Shown: positions 1 through 9,499 of the stretch, piece after piece
How the letters are laid out: each line of letters opens with the position of its first letter
Position numbering within the stretch: position 1 is the stretch's first letter
Assembly (NCBI GenBank): GCA_018816865.1
Contig: JAHIUW010000030.1
Location: 1 to 64,000, forward strand
Origin: Pseudomonadota bacterium
GTDB lineage: Bacteria > Desulfobacterota > Desulfovibrionia > Desulfovibrionales > Desulfovibrionaceae
Reading direction: 5' to 3'
DNA length: 64,000 nucleotides
The notes under the pieces: generated by a model
Database searches by the model: none
The model's input: the letters and a program-made list of their open reading frames with translations, nothing else
What the model was told of the DNA's origin: nothing
Translations under genes and position numbers: made by a program

Positions 1-427
1 ATTGCAACCTCCTGTCGCACCCAATGGGTGCAAAAACTCATTCAGGAAAAGCAAGTCCAATATACCGGTATCATTGATTTATTTCAACCACAAAATGTTT
101 CAAAACTGTATATTCAATGCAACTTTTTCACGGATTTAGGGGAATCAATCATGCTGAACCAGTCTTTACATTTCTACACTCAGCTAATCTTTCACTTATA
201 ATTCATTACAATACGACAGTTATCTTAAGCGAGATTGGACCAAAAACTGATCTTATCGGTCAATCACGAGGAAAGTTTAATGTTTTTTTGACACTCGTGG
301 ATGTTTTTGGATCACCAGCTCGTATGACTTTTTGAAGCGCGAGCAGGCTTAGGGAACCCAACTCGCAACAGCATCAGTCTGAGATGATCTGGGGAGATCA
401 TTATCCGGCGGCTCAACTGGAGAAAAC
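1..427. other. AT-rich region without a convincing gene
   Basis: The stretch is clearly richer in A and T than the rest of the window. Frame 1 is open from the window edge to a TAA near 200 (about 66 codons) and could be the tail of a gene lying outside, but its translation shows no family I recognise. A forward ORF at 117-335 has no ribosome binding site or recognisable content and I do not call it. The last 45 bases hold the palindrome and binding site listed separately. Confidence 0.5.
384..401. promoter_or_regulatory. Inverted repeat upstream of sigma factor gene
   Basis: A perfect 7-bp inverted repeat, ATGATCT-GGGG-AGATCAT, lies 27 bases before the start of the sigma-factor gene. Its size and place fit an operator or a small leader hairpin. 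Function is inference only; no second copy was noticed in the window. Confidence 0.3.
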
Positions 428-991
428 ATGCGTACGTCAATGGTTGCAACTGTGGACATACACAGTTGTATTGATGGAGACAAAAAGTCATGGAATGGAT
501 TTGTTGATCGTTACATGCCTGTTGTCTATGCAGGTGTAAAGAAAGTCATCCAGTCCAAGATCCACAAGGCCAACCCTGAAGACATTCGTGATGTGACCCA
601 GAATGTTTTCATCAGACTTGTAAAACGGGATTTTCATTTGTTGCGCCGCTATGACGCCAGCCGCTGCTCCATGGTCACCTATCTGACCATCATTGCCCGC
701 AGCACTGCGCTGGATTTCGTGCGCTACGGTTTCTTCAACTCGATCCCCCTGGACGATTTCGATCGTGATCTGCGGGTCGAGGACGAGGATCCTTGCAGAT
801 GGCCTGAATTTCCAGAAGGGGTGCTGACCGAGCGCCAGTTGATGGTCATGCGCCTGTTGTTCTGCAAGGACTACGACGTGTCCATGGCGGCGGATGCTTT
901 GGGTATCAAGGCCCAGACCGTGCGCAGCATCAAGCACCAAGCTCTGAGCAGGCTCCGCGATCATTACGGTGAAGAAGTGAGAGCCTCCTAG
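428..991 (+). CDS. RNA polymerase sigma factor, sigma-70/ECF family
   Basis: A 187-residue protein with the two-domain plan of small sigma-70 family (ECF-like) factors. Residues about 10-100 fit region 2, including a DIRDVTQNVF segment of the type that contacts core polymerase and the -10 element. Residues about 135-182 fit region 4, with an LTERQ...VMRLL helix followed by a helix-turn-helix (AADALGIKAQTVRSIKHQAL). GGAG sits 6 bases before the ATG. The next gene encodes a zinc-finger anti-sigma candidate 26 bases downstream, the usual pairing. The flagellar hook operon begins about 490 bases further on, but nothing in the sequence proves this factor controls it. Confidence 0.8.
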   Translation: MRTSMVATVDIHSCIDGDKKSWNGFVDRYMPVVYAGVKKVIQSKIHKANPEDIRDVTQNVFIRLVKRDFHLLRRYDASRCSMVTYLTIIARSTALDFVRYGFFNSIPLDDFDRDLRVEDEDPCRWPEFPEGVLTERQLMVMRLLFCKDYDVSMAADALGIKAQTVRSIKHQALSRLRDHYGEEVRAS

Positions 992-1017
992 GACCAAGCA
1001 GGGAGAAAACACAAGTG

Positions 1018-1332
1018 ATGGCGAACGTGATCAAGGCCTATTTCGGCGCTGGCATGAAGGAAATGCGTCCTCTGGGGAGAAGGCGCACGACCTCGAAGTG
1101 CTGCCCCGGTCTGGTGACCCTTGGCGGGTATCTGGATGGGACCATGGCCGATCAGGACAAGGAAAGGGTGGAGGCACACCTGGTGGAATGCGCCACCTGC
1201 CGACGGGTCGTTGTGGAGTTGTATCTCTTGCTCCGCCTGCGACCGGCACCGCCTTCTCCGCCTGAACTGAGCACGGCCGCCAAGGCCTTGGTGTTTGACG
1301 GATCTTTGAGGGGAGACTCTGTCACGCAGTAG
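1018..1332 (+). CDS. Putative zinc-finger anti-sigma factor (zf-HC2 type)
   Basis: A 104-residue protein with the pattern Cys...LxxYLDGTM...HLVECATCRR around residues 25-65, the layout of the anti-sigma zinc-finger (zf-HC2) fold in which a His and Cys residues bind zinc and the domain holds a sigma factor. No membrane span is evident after the finger, so it appears soluble, unlike many membrane-bound anti-sigmas. It follows the sigma gene closely, so the two are probably co-transcribed and functionally paired. A GTG one codon upstream (1015) is an alternative start; a GGGAG box at 1000-1004 could serve either. Confidence 0.65.
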   Translation: MANVIKAYFGAGMKEMRPLGRRRTTSKCCPGLVTLGGYLDGTMADQDKERVEAHLVECATCRRVVVELYLLLRLRPAPPSPPELSTAAKALVFDGSLRGDSVTQ

Positions 1333-1479
1333 GTGCTTCCATCTGGAAGTAATGAAATATCGGATAGTTAGCTCTGGCACCTGCCGGGGCACCCGAGGGA
1401 CACGCCTGCTCGCGATCACGTCCCGCCGGGCTCGGCTTGCTGCCGTCTTGGCGTAACAATGAATCCACGAGGTCAGGCC

Positions 1480-2190
1480 ATGTCAATTTCGGTCACCGAG
1501 TATATCAACTCCACCTATGATTCCACCCTTGTGGATACCACCGCCTCCAGCGATTTGGATTCGGATGCCTTTATCCAACTGCTCCTGGCGCAGTTGGAAT
1601 GGCAGGACCCGATGGACCCCATGGACGACACCGAGATGGTCGCCCAGTTGGCCGAGTTCAGTTCGTTGTCCGAACTTGAAGAGGTCAACGAGCAGTTCGG
1701 TTCCACCATCGATATGCTGGCCAACCAACTCTTTATCAGCGCCACCGGATACGTGGGTATGGAGATCGAGGCCTATGGCTCGTCCCTGTCCAAGGACGGC
1801 GATGCCATCAGCACTGTGACCTACACCCTGGCCGGAGACGCCAGCGAGGTTACCGCCCACATCATCGATGAAAACAACGAGATCGTGGCCAGCGTCGATC
1901 TGGGTTCCGCGGACGCGGGCGCCCACTCCTTTGTTTGGGACGGCCTGGATAGCGACGGCAACGAGGCCGCCGACGGCTCCTACGCCATCGCCTTCACGGC
2001 TTACGATTCCAATGACGATTCGGTCACCGTGTCCACCAGTGTCTCTGGCACTGTCAGTTCCGTCTATGTCCAGGATGGGGCGACCTACCTTGAAACCGTC
2101 GACGGCCGGATCGTCTTGGCCAGCAACGTCTCCAAGGTTGTGGATACGGCGCTGATCGCCGCGGGCGATTCCGACGAGAGCGACGAATAG
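1480..2190 (+). CDS. flgD: Flagellar hook capping protein FlgD
   Basis: FlgD caps the growing hook and allows hook subunits to assemble; it is then lost. The 236-residue protein has the typical N-terminal signature with FIQLLLAQLEWQDPMDPMDD and MVAQLAEFSSLSELEEVN around residues 30-75, followed by the C-terminal FlgD Ig-like/tudor-type region with HSFVWDGLDSDGNEAADGSY. I choose the ATG at 1480 because GAGG lies 7 bases before it; an in-frame ATG at 1459 would add seven residues and lacks a binding site. It is the first gene of a forward hook and filament-cap operon. Confidence 0.93.
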   Translation: MSISVTEYINSTYDSTLVDTTASSDLDSDAFIQLLLAQLEWQDPMDPMDDTEMVAQLAEFSSLSELEEVNEQFGSTIDMLANQLFISATGYVGMEIEAYGSSLSKDGDAISTVTYTLAGDASEVTAHIIDENNEIVASVDLGSADAGAHSFVWDGLDSDGNEAADGSYAIAFTAYDSNDDSVTVSTSVSGTVSSVYVQDGATYLETVDGRIVLASNVSKVVDTALIAAGDSDESDE

Positions 2191-2254
2191 CTTCTGGGAA
2201 CGATCACTTTTTGGGGCAGCAACTCCAATATGACATACTGCAACGAGGTCCATC

Positions 2255-3829
2255 ATGAGCACGACGAGTAGTCTTTACACCGGCATTTCCGGCATGCTGA
2301 CCGCCAGCCAGGGCATCTCCGTGGTGAGCAACAACCTCGCCAACGCCAGCACCGTTGGCTACAAGGCGTCGGTCATCACCTTCGAGGACACCTTCTATCA
2401 GGCCATCAGCTCCGCCAACGGCTGGAGCCAAGTGGGTACTGGTTCTCAGGTGTCCGATATCTATGGCAACTTTGACCAGGGAGCCATCGAGACCGGTACC
2501 GAGGCCACCGACGTTGCCATCAGCGGCAACGGCTATTTCCAACTGCTCGATAGCAACAACGGCACGCTGTACTACACCCGCGCCGGTGATTTCCGTTTCG
2601 ATGCCAGCGGCTATCTGGTCGACACCCACGACTACCAGGTCCAGGGATGGGCCGTGGATGACCAGGGCAAGGCCGTGGGCGCCCTAGGCAGCATCCAGGT
2701 CGACAATTCCCAGTCTCCGCCCAGCCCGACCACAAGCGTGACCATGTACACCAACCTGGACTCGTCGGCGGATGACAACTCCACCAGCGCCACCAGCCCG
2801 TTCTTCTCGATGCTTGAGAACTGGGATGGCACGCAGGATACACCCCTGGGCGATGCGCTCTATGAGTACTCGACCACCATCACCACCTACGATGAAAACG
2901 GCTCCTCGCATACGCTGACCGTCTACTACGACCCCGTCAGCGAAGACAGCTATGTGAATGGGGATTCCGGTTCCACGGTCTACGAATACCTCGTGACCTG
3001 TACCCCCTCCGAGGACGGACGAACCATCGACGGCCAGGCCATGAGTGAAACCTCGGGCGGCGGTCTGCTCATGGCTGGGACCATGACCTTCAATTCCGCA
3101 GGCGAGGTCACCAGCATGACCGCCTACACCCTGCAAAGCAACGCCTCGGGTGATCTGACCGATCTCACCAACTGGACCACGGCGGACGTCTCGGACAACG
3201 GACTGGCGACGTTCACCGCCAACTTCACGGGCACGGACAACGCCAACAGCACCGACGATGAGAACTCCTTGGACATCGAGTTGGATTTTGGCGTGAGCAC
3301 CAGCGACACCGCCAATCCCTGGGCCGCGGGCACAGCCTCCAATGCCGGGGCCATCGGGACGGACTTCTCGGCCCTGGGTAATTACTCGGACATGGAGTTG
3401 GGCTCGACTTCGGTCACCAGCTACAACGATTCCTCGACCACCCTGAACCAATCTCAGGACGGCTATGGCTCCGGCTATCTTCTGGAGCTCTCCGTCAGCA
3501 ACGATGGGGTGATCACCGGCACCTATTCCAACGGTCAGATCGAGGATCTGTACGTGCTCGCCTTGGCGGACTTCGCCAACGATGACGGGCTGCAGCGTGC
3601 GGGTGGAAGTCTGTTCACCCAGACCCGTGAATCCGGCGAGGCCATCACCGGCACGGCCAATACCGGCAGTCTGGGCTACGTGCAATCCAATGCCTTGGAA
3701 TCCTCCAACGTGGATATGGCCTCGGAGATGGTGGACATGATCGTCTACCAGCGCGTCTACGACGCCTCGAGCAAGGTCATCTCCACGGCCGACAGCATGC
3801 TCCAGACAGTTATCCAGCTCAAGCGTTAG
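2255..3829 (+). CDS. flgE: Flagellar hook protein FlgE
   Basis: The 524-residue protein forms the flagellar hook. The N-terminus (SSLYTGISGMLTASQGISVVSNNLANASTVGYK, split across residues 4-36) is the conserved rod/hook family signature, and the C-terminus has the matching LESSNVDMASEMVDMIVYQR helix and YDASSKVISTADSM. The middle (about 150-400) is a variable Ser/Thr/Asp-rich region that should form the exposed hook domain. It follows flgD by 64 bases with GAGG before the ATG and precedes flgK by 29 bases. One cysteine (YLVTCTPSEDG) lies in the variable region. Confidence 0.95.
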   Translation: MSTTSSLYTGISGMLTASQGISVVSNNLANASTVGYKASVITFEDTFYQAISSANGWSQVGTGSQVSDIYGNFDQGAIETGTEATDVAISGNGYFQLLDSNNGTLYYTRAGDFRFDASGYLVDTHDYQVQGWAVDDQGKAVGALGSIQVDNSQSPPSPTTSVTMYTNLDSSADDNSTSATSPFFSMLENWDGTQDTPLGDALYEYSTTITTYDENGSSHTLTVYYDPVSEDSYVNGDSGSTVYEYLVTCTPSEDGRTIDGQAMSETSGGGLLMAGTMTFNSAGEVTSMTAYTLQSNASGDLTDLTNWTTADVSDNGLATFTANFTGTDNANSTDDENSLDIELDFGVSTSDTANPWAAGTASNAGAIGTDFSALGNYSDMELGSTSVTSYNDSSTTLNQSQDGYGSGYLLELSVSNDGVITGTYSNGQIEDLYVLALADFANDDGLQRAGGSLFTQTRESGEAITGTANTGSLGYVQSNALESSNVDMASEMVDMIVYQRVYDASSKVISTADSMLQTVIQLKR

Positions 3830-3858
3830 CAGGAATAGGTATGATTGGGAGATAAGCC

Positions 3859-5952
3859 ATGTCCAATGCGATCCTCTATACGGCCGCGAGTGCTCTGAAT
3901 GCCGCCCAGTATGCCATCAGCGTGCATTCCAACAACGCCGCCAACGTCGATACCGAGGGCTATTGCCGCCAGACGGTGAATCTGACCGAAGGCTCTGTCG
4001 TGGATACGGCCAATGGCTATCTGGGGCTGGGGGTTTCCAGCGAAGAGGCCGAGCGGGCGTTCAGCATCTACATCGAATCCATGTATCTGGACGAGAGTAC
4101 CGATGCCAGCCGCTGGTCCACCGAGGCGGAATGGCTGGGCTACATCGAGAACATCTTCAACCAGAGCGACGAGGACGGCCTCAACAACGCCCTGGCGGAG
4201 TTGTTCCAGGCCTGGGAGGATCTCAGTGCCTATCCCGACGAGGAATCGACGCGAGCCGCACTTTTAGGGGCGGCCGAGAGCTTGAACACCATCCTGTCCG
4301 ACATGAGCGAGGATCTGCAGACCCAGCAGGAACTCATTGAAGCCGAGGTGCGAAGCCAGGTCACGGAGGTCAACTCCATCCTGGATCAATTGGCCACCCT
4401 CAATATCCAGATCGCCCGCGAGCCCGGCAACAACACGTTGCTGGACTCGCGGGACATCCTGGTCCGCGAGCTGGCGGGGTACATGGACGTGGACACCCAA
4501 TACGCCGAGAACGGCCAGGTCACCGTGTACCTGGACTCGGGGCAAATCCTGGTGGACGGGGAAAAGACCTATGAAATCAAGTACGAGAGCGCCAAGTCCT
4601 GGGCCTCCCTGACCGGGGACTCGACCTTCGAGGGCACGGCCTATTTTGAGGGCGAGTCCAGCAGCGAGATCGTGTTGGAGGTGGTCAATGCGGGCACCGT
4701 GGACGGAGGGGCGGGGGCCGCACAGTACCGTGTGTCGCTGGATGGCGGCCAGACCTGGCTGAAGGACACTGACGGCAATGATCTCCTGTACGCCGCCGAC
4801 GGTGAGTCCGGGGCCATCGAGGTGGACGGCGTGTCCATCTGGCTTGGGGATTCCAGCGACTCCGGCACCTTGGCCAGCGGCTCTCTGGCGGCGGGCGACA
4901 CCTTCACCGTCATGGCCAAGAGCGGGGTCTATTGGTATAAAAACACCTCCAGCTGCGAGAACATTACCCCCCTTGCCAGCTCCACCGGTGGCGACGAGGA
5001 CGACCGCTTGACTGGCGGCAGCCTGGCCGGTCTGTTCTCGGTGCGTGACTCGGAACTCGGGCAATACGTCGAGGAACTCAACGCCTTTGCCGAAAGCCTG
5101 ATCTGGGAGACCAACTTCGCCTCCAGCCAGGGTGCGGGGCTCAGCAATTTCAGCTCAGTGACCGGCAGCTATGCGGCCGAGGACACGGCGGCGGCCATGG
5201 CGGACAGCGGTCTGGATTTTGCCGACCAGTTGCAGGGCGGCACGTTCAGCATGGCCCTCTACGATGCGACCTCGGGCGACGTGCTGGAGGTCACGGCCGT
5301 GGACTTCACCAGCGTCACGGGCCAGGCCACCTTCGACCCTGAGACCGATTCCCTGGAGGATGTGGCCCAGGCCATCAACGACACCTACGGCGGACAGCTC
5401 ACGGCCACGGTCACCAACGGCCAACTGAGCATCGCCGCCGCCGGTGGCGTGGAATTCCAGTTCGCCGGAGACAGCACCGGCATCCTCGCCGCCTGCGGCA
5501 TCAATACCTTCTATACCGGCTCTTCGGCCGAGGACATCGGGCTCAACGCCTCGGTGCTCTCCGATACCAGTCGCATCAATGCGGGGGTGGTGGAGGGCAC
5601 GGGTCAGGCTGCACAGGGTGACAACACCGTGGCCCTGGCCCTTGCGGAACTGGCGGACAAGGACCTGACCATCAGCACCCTGAGCGGCAGGGAAAAGACC
5701 CTGACCCTGTCCGAATACCTGAACGCCCTGGTGGCCGAGGTGGGAGCCGATTCCTCCACTGCCCAGGCCAACGAGAGCTACTACACGACCCTGGCCGAGC
5801 AGTTGGCCACCCAGCAGGACTCCCTTTCCGGGGTGAATCTGGACGAGGAATTGATCAAGATCGAGCAGTATCAACGCCTGTACGAGGCGGCTTCGAGCCT
5901 GATCAACACGTCCAATGAAATGTTCGACACCCTGATGGCCATGGTGTCCTAG
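3859..5952 (+). CDS. flgK: Flagellar hook-associated protein 1, FlgK
   Basis: FlgK (HAP1) is the first junction layer between hook and filament. At 697 residues it is on the long side for the family. The N-terminus has the conserved ASALNAAQYAISVHSNNAAN and VDTEGYCRQ stretch, and the C-terminus has SGVNLDEELIKIEQYQRLYEAAS and the NTSNEMFDTL helix, both typical. The extra length comes from inserted domains in the middle; one around residues 270-350 contains a YRVSLDGGQTW motif that recurs twice in the adjacent FlgL. Three cysteines are visible in this secreted protein. A GGGAG site precedes the ATG; the stop is followed directly by AGGAGG serving flgL. Confidence 0.94.
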   Translation: MSNAILYTAASALNAAQYAISVHSNNAANVDTEGYCRQTVNLTEGSVVDTANGYLGLGVSSEEAERAFSIYIESMYLDESTDASRWSTEAEWLGYIENIFNQSDEDGLNNALAELFQAWEDLSAYPDEESTRAALLGAAESLNTILSDMSEDLQTQQELIEAEVRSQVTEVNSILDQLATLNIQIAREPGNNTLLDSRDILVRELAGYMDVDTQYAENGQVTVYLDSGQILVDGEKTYEIKYESAKSWASLTGDSTFEGTAYFEGESSSEIVLEVVNAGTVDGGAGAAQYRVSLDGGQTWLKDTDGNDLLYAADGESGAIEVDGVSIWLGDSSDSGTLASGSLAAGDTFTVMAKSGVYWYKNTSSCENITPLASSTGGDEDDRLTGGSLAGLFSVRDSELGQYVEELNAFAESLIWETNFASSQGAGLSNFSSVTGSYAAEDTAAAMADSGLDFADQLQGGTFSMALYDATSGDVLEVTAVDFTSVTGQATFDPETDSLEDVAQAINDTYGGQLTATVTNGQLSIAAAGGVEFQFAGDSTGILAACGINTFYTGSSAEDIGLNASVLSDTSRINAGVVEGTGQAAQGDNTVALALAELADKDLTISTLSGREKTLTLSEYLNALVAEVGADSSTAQANESYYTTLAEQLATQQDSLSGVNLDEELIKIEQYQRLYEAASSLINTSNEMFDTLMAMVS

Positions 5953-5960
5953 GAGGCATG

Positions 5961-7454
5961 ATGCGTATCTCCAACTCGATGATCTGGGATTCGGTGATCA
6001 GCTCCACCAATAAGGCCCTGGCCGATTATTATGCGTTGTCGGAGCAGAACGCGAGCACCAAGAAGGTCAACCAGCCCAGTGACAACGCCTCGGGGACCGG
6101 GGCCATCCTGAACCTGCGCGACAGTCTCTCCGCCCTGGAGCAGTACCAGGAGAACATCGATACGGCGACGGGCTATCTGTCCTCGGCCGATGACGTTCTG
6201 ACCACCATGAGCGATCTGATAATCAACCTCATGGAATTGGCGGAGCAGGGGGCCACGGGCACCCTTTCCGAGGCACAGCGTGAAAGTATTGGGGAGCAGG
6301 TCCTTGAATATTTTAAGGAAATGATCTCGGTGGCCAATACCGAGTTCATGGGCGACAGCATCTTCGCTGGACAGTTGACCGACGTGAACACCTACGAAAT
6401 GGGGCTGGGCGCGGATGTCACCGGCGGGACCCTGACCGACGCCGACGTACTGACCATCAGCGGCGACAGCGATTCGACCCTGAGGGTCGAGTTTCTGGAT
6501 TCCGGGACCATCGGGACCACGGCCATCGGAGATCTTGATTATCAGTATTCCAGCGATGGCGGCGACACCTGGACCACGCCCACCCTGACCATGGGCGATA
6601 CAACCCTTGATCTGGGCGGCGTCCAGCTGGAGTTGGCCGATGGGGCGGTGGTCAGTTCCGAGGGGGATGCCGACGGGGCGAGCACCCTGGTCGTGCGTCC
6701 GGCGGCCATCTACCAGGGGGACGACGAGGACGGTGCCGAGGTCATGCAATACGGGGCCTCGTCCCTGGACATCGAGGCCGAGGGCTTGTTCTCGTCCAAG
6801 GTCATGGTGCGCATCGACACGGGCGGCGACGTGACCACGGACACCATTGAGTATTCCTACAGTACGGACGGTGGTTCGACCTGGGTGCAGGGCAATCAGG
6901 CCGAGGACGGGCTGTTGACCGTGCCGGGGGGGGTGCTGAGTTTGCAGCCCGACGGCGGCACCACCGTGGGCGCCGCAGAGCAGTTCATGATCTCGCCGCA
7001 TACGGCGGACATCAATCTGGCCATTTCAGATTCCTCGACCATCACCATCAACAACGTGGGCAAGGATATCTTCGGCGGTTTGTATCAGGCCCCCGGTGAG
7101 GACTACGCCACGGCCGAGAGTGAACCCAATCTCTTCGAGACCGTTGGCGAGTTGGTGGGCGCCCTGGCGACCAACGACCAGGACGCCATCGCCGCGTGTC
7201 TGGAGAAACTGTCAGCTGCCCAGGAGGTCGTCACCGCTGCCGCCTCGGACGTGGGCGCGCGCGAACAGCGTCTGGTTGCCGCTTCCTATGGGCTCGAAAT
7301 CCGCGCCAGCAACCAGACCTCGCAGCTCTCGACTCTCGAGGATGCGGATCTCATCGCCCTGACCGTTCAACTGCAAGCGGCCGAGACCGTCTACACCTCC
7401 GTGGTGGAGACCTCCACGAACATCATGAAGCTTTCCATACTGAATTACATCTAG
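5961..7454 (+). CDS. flgL: Flagellar hook-associated protein 3, FlgL
   Basis: FlgL (HAP3) is the second hook-filament junction protein. The N-terminus MRISNSMIWDSV and the flagellin-like KVNQPSDNASGTGAILNLRD segment, plus a C-terminal QTSQLSTLEDADLIALTVQL helix, identify it. At 497 residues it is much longer than the roughly 300-residue enterobacterial form: residues about 150-355 hold two related insertions, each with a Y-x-YS-x-DGG-x-TW motif (residues 199 and 303). I prefer the ATG at 5961 over the adjoining one at 5958, which is only one base from the AGGAGG box at 5951-5956. It is tightly packed between flgK and fliD. Confidence 0.92.
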   Translation: MRISNSMIWDSVISSTNKALADYYALSEQNASTKKVNQPSDNASGTGAILNLRDSLSALEQYQENIDTATGYLSSADDVLTTMSDLIINLMELAEQGATGTLSEAQRESIGEQVLEYFKEMISVANTEFMGDSIFAGQLTDVNTYEMGLGADVTGGTLTDADVLTISGDSDSTLRVEFLDSGTIGTTAIGDLDYQYSSDGGDTWTTPTLTMGDTTLDLGGVQLELADGAVVSSEGDADGASTLVVRPAAIYQGDDEDGAEVMQYGASSLDIEAEGLFSSKVMVRIDTGGDVTTDTIEYSYSTDGGSTWVQGNQAEDGLLTVPGGVLSLQPDGGTTVGAAEQFMISPHTADINLAISDSSTITINNVGKDIFGGLYQAPGEDYATAESEPNLFETVGELVGALATNDQDAIAACLEKLSAAQEVVTAAASDVGAREQRLVAASYGLEIRASNQTSQLSTLEDADLIALTVQLQAAETVYTSVVETSTNIMKLSILNYI

Positions 7455-7464
7455 GAGGGCCACC

Positions 7465-9144
7465 ATGGGTGACTACTCGTCTGGAGCCATTTACTTCACC
7501 GGGCTTGGCAACGGCACGGACTTCGACTCGATCATCGAAGCGACCGTCGCTGCGGAAGGCGTTCGCCTGACCCAGTTGGAGGAATGGGAGGTATACTGGC
7601 AGGAAAAGTCGGACTCCCTGGATGAGCTGAACTCGTCATTGCTCACCCTGCGCACGACGCTGGAGTCCATGGATACGGTCTCTGAGTTCTCTGAAAAGGA
7701 GGCTGTCTCCACCGATACCTCGGTGCTCAGCGCAACCGCCGATGGCGACGCCGTGGATGCCTCGCATACCCTTGAGGTCAACCAGTTGGCCCAGAACGAC
7801 ATCTGGACCAACTCAGCCACCGGACAATCTGATTCAGGTGCGGCGGTCACCAGCATGAGCGCCGTGTTTGCCTTTTCCTACGGCGGCGAGGAGTACAGCC
7901 TTGATGTCTCGGCCGGAACGACTTTAAACGAACTGGTCGATCAGATCAACGCCAATCCAGACAGCAAGAGCAATGTGCGGGCGATGTTGATCAACGACGG
8001 CAGTGAGTATCATCTCCAACTCTACGGCATGGACATGGGTGCGGGCAACGCCGTGGCCATCACCGCTGCCACCACGCTCACAGGCTATGAGGCTTCGGAT
8101 TTCGAGAACACCCAGGTCGCCCAGAGCGCCCAGATCAAGGTGGACGGCTATCCCACCGGGGTGGACGAATGGATCACCCGCGATTCAAATACCGTCAGCG
8201 ACCTCATCGAAGGGGTGACCCTGTCGCTGTCCGCCGTGGGCAACACAACCCTCAACGTCACGACCGACACCGATGCCATCAAGGAAAAGATCGTCGCATT
8301 CGTGGAGGGGATCAACGAAATCCGCCTGTTGATTCAGGAATTGACCTATGTGGACGACGATGCCACAGGCTCGGTCATGACCGGTAACTATGGCGTGGAT
8401 GTCGTGAAGCAGAATCTCCAGAACATCACGGCATCCAAGGGCTCCGGATTTTCCTACTACGATGCGGCCACTGGGCTTGGGGACTATTACTCAACGCTTT
8501 CCCAATTGGGGATATCGACGGACGCGGACGAAAGCTCCGAAAGCTATGGCCAGTTGATCATCGACGAGACCGAACTGGACGAAGCCCTGGCAAACGACGC
8601 CGATGCCGTTGTTGCCCTGTTTGCGGCCAGTGAGCAGGGGACCTCCGATACCTCCGACATGACCTATGTGTCCTCGGTGGACGGATTGACCAACGCAGGG
8701 GATCATGAGGTCGTCTACGAGGTTTCCGGAGGGGTTGTGATCAGCGCCACCATCAATGGCGAGAGTTGTAGCATTGCCGATAATCTGATTACTGCGGATT
8801 ACGGGACGAATGCTGCCGGACTGGAGGTTCGAGCCAACACCTTGACGGACGGGACTTACAGCGGAACCGTCTCCGTCAAGCAGGGCAAGGTCGGCCAGTT
8901 GGCCGACGAATTGGCCCGGTTGACCGACTCGGAAACAGGTATCCTGGTGATTATCCAGGACAACTACGACGACATCGTGGCCAACACCCAGGACTCCATC
9001 AAACAGGAGGAAGACCGGCTGACCCTGTTCGAGGACCGTCTGCGCCTGCGTTACGCCGCTTTGGAGGAAACCTTGTCGGAATACGACAGCATCGATAATA
9101 CACTGGATTCGTTGCTTAACTCCCTGACGGACTTCTCCTCTTAA
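7465..9144 (+). CDS. fliD: Flagellar filament cap protein FliD (HAP2)
   Basis: FliD caps the filament tip and guides flagellin polymerisation. The 559-residue protein begins with IYFTGLGNGTDFDSIIEATVAAE, the usual FliD N-terminal region, then two coiled-coil helices, and residues about 70-170 match FliD_N (SATADGDAVDASHTLEVNQL). The C-terminal FliD_C half ends in long heptad-rich helices (QEEDRLTLFEDRLRLRYAALEE, given here only in part as a coiled coil at about 505-550). AGGAGG lies 6 bases before the ATG. It is the last gene of the hook operon, 10 bases after flgL, and is followed by two hairpins. One cysteine occurs in an inserted region near residue 435. Confidence 0.92.
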   Translation: MGDYSSGAIYFTGLGNGTDFDSIIEATVAAEGVRLTQLEEWEVYWQEKSDSLDELNSSLLTLRTTLESMDTVSEFSEKEAVSTDTSVLSATADGDAVDASHTLEVNQLAQNDIWTNSATGQSDSGAAVTSMSAVFAFSYGGEEYSLDVSAGTTLNELVDQINANPDSKSNVRAMLINDGSEYHLQLYGMDMGAGNAVAITAATTLTGYEASDFENTQVAQSAQIKVDGYPTGVDEWITRDSNTVSDLIEGVTLSLSAVGNTTLNVTTDTDAIKEKIVAFVEGINEIRLLIQELTYVDDDATGSVMTGNYGVDVVKQNLQNITASKGSGFSYYDAATGLGDYYSTLSQLGISTDADESSESYGQLIIDETELDEALANDADAVVALFAASEQGTSDTSDMTYVSSVDGLTNAGDHEVVYEVSGGVVISATINGESCSIADNLITADYGTNAAGLEVRANTLTDGTYSGTVSVKQGKVGQLADELARLTDSETGILVIIQDNYDDIVANTQDSIKQEEDRLTLFEDRLRLRYAALEETLSEYDSIDNTLDSLLNSLTDFSS

Positions 9145-9193
9145 GAAAAATTGACTTGAAGACCTGGGCAGGGACATTTTAGAGATCGATACA

Positions 9194-9263
9194 GAAGACG
9201 AATCCCCCGGGATGATGTCTTCGTTCCCTATGCGCCGTGGAGGTCTCCCCCCCTGCGGCGCAT
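9194..9263 (+). terminator. Double hairpin after fliD, probable terminator
   Basis: Two hairpins follow fliD by about 50 bases. The first pairs GAAGAC (9194-9199) with GTCTTC (9217-9222) and also ATCCC with GGGAT inside it. The second pairs ATGCGCCG (9230-9237) with CGGCGCAT (9256-9263) and is followed by a modest T-containing tail (CCTTGTGTTTC). Together they probably end the flgDEKL-fliD transcript or protect its 3' end. The tail is weaker than a classical T run. The remaining bases to 9499 hold no gene that I can support. Confidence 0.5.
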
Positions 9264-9499
9264 CCTTGTGTTTCTGGACGAGGCTCAACCCCCATTCGAT
9301 AATCACTGATTCATGTTGGAGTGAAGCAAGGCCTGGCGGGCAACCACTCCTTGTCCCGATGGCGTCGTGGTGCGCCGGAAAGAGGCTGGGGGTGTTTGCC
9401 AGTAGGGGCGTGGGCCTTCAACTCGTTTTCAAGGAGGGCGCAGCCGTTCAGGCGGAGGAGCGATGGGGGGGGGCGTGCAGGGAAAGGAGAGGGACTGTT

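Noticed and set aside
117-335. Small forward ORF at the window start
   Set aside because: No ribosome binding site, no recognisable protein family, and AT-rich non-coding character.
1375-1392. Sigma-54-like TGGCAC before flgD
   Set aside because: The GG and the nearest GC are 11, not 10, bases apart, and the -12 half is not TTGC, so I do not call a sigma-54 promoter.
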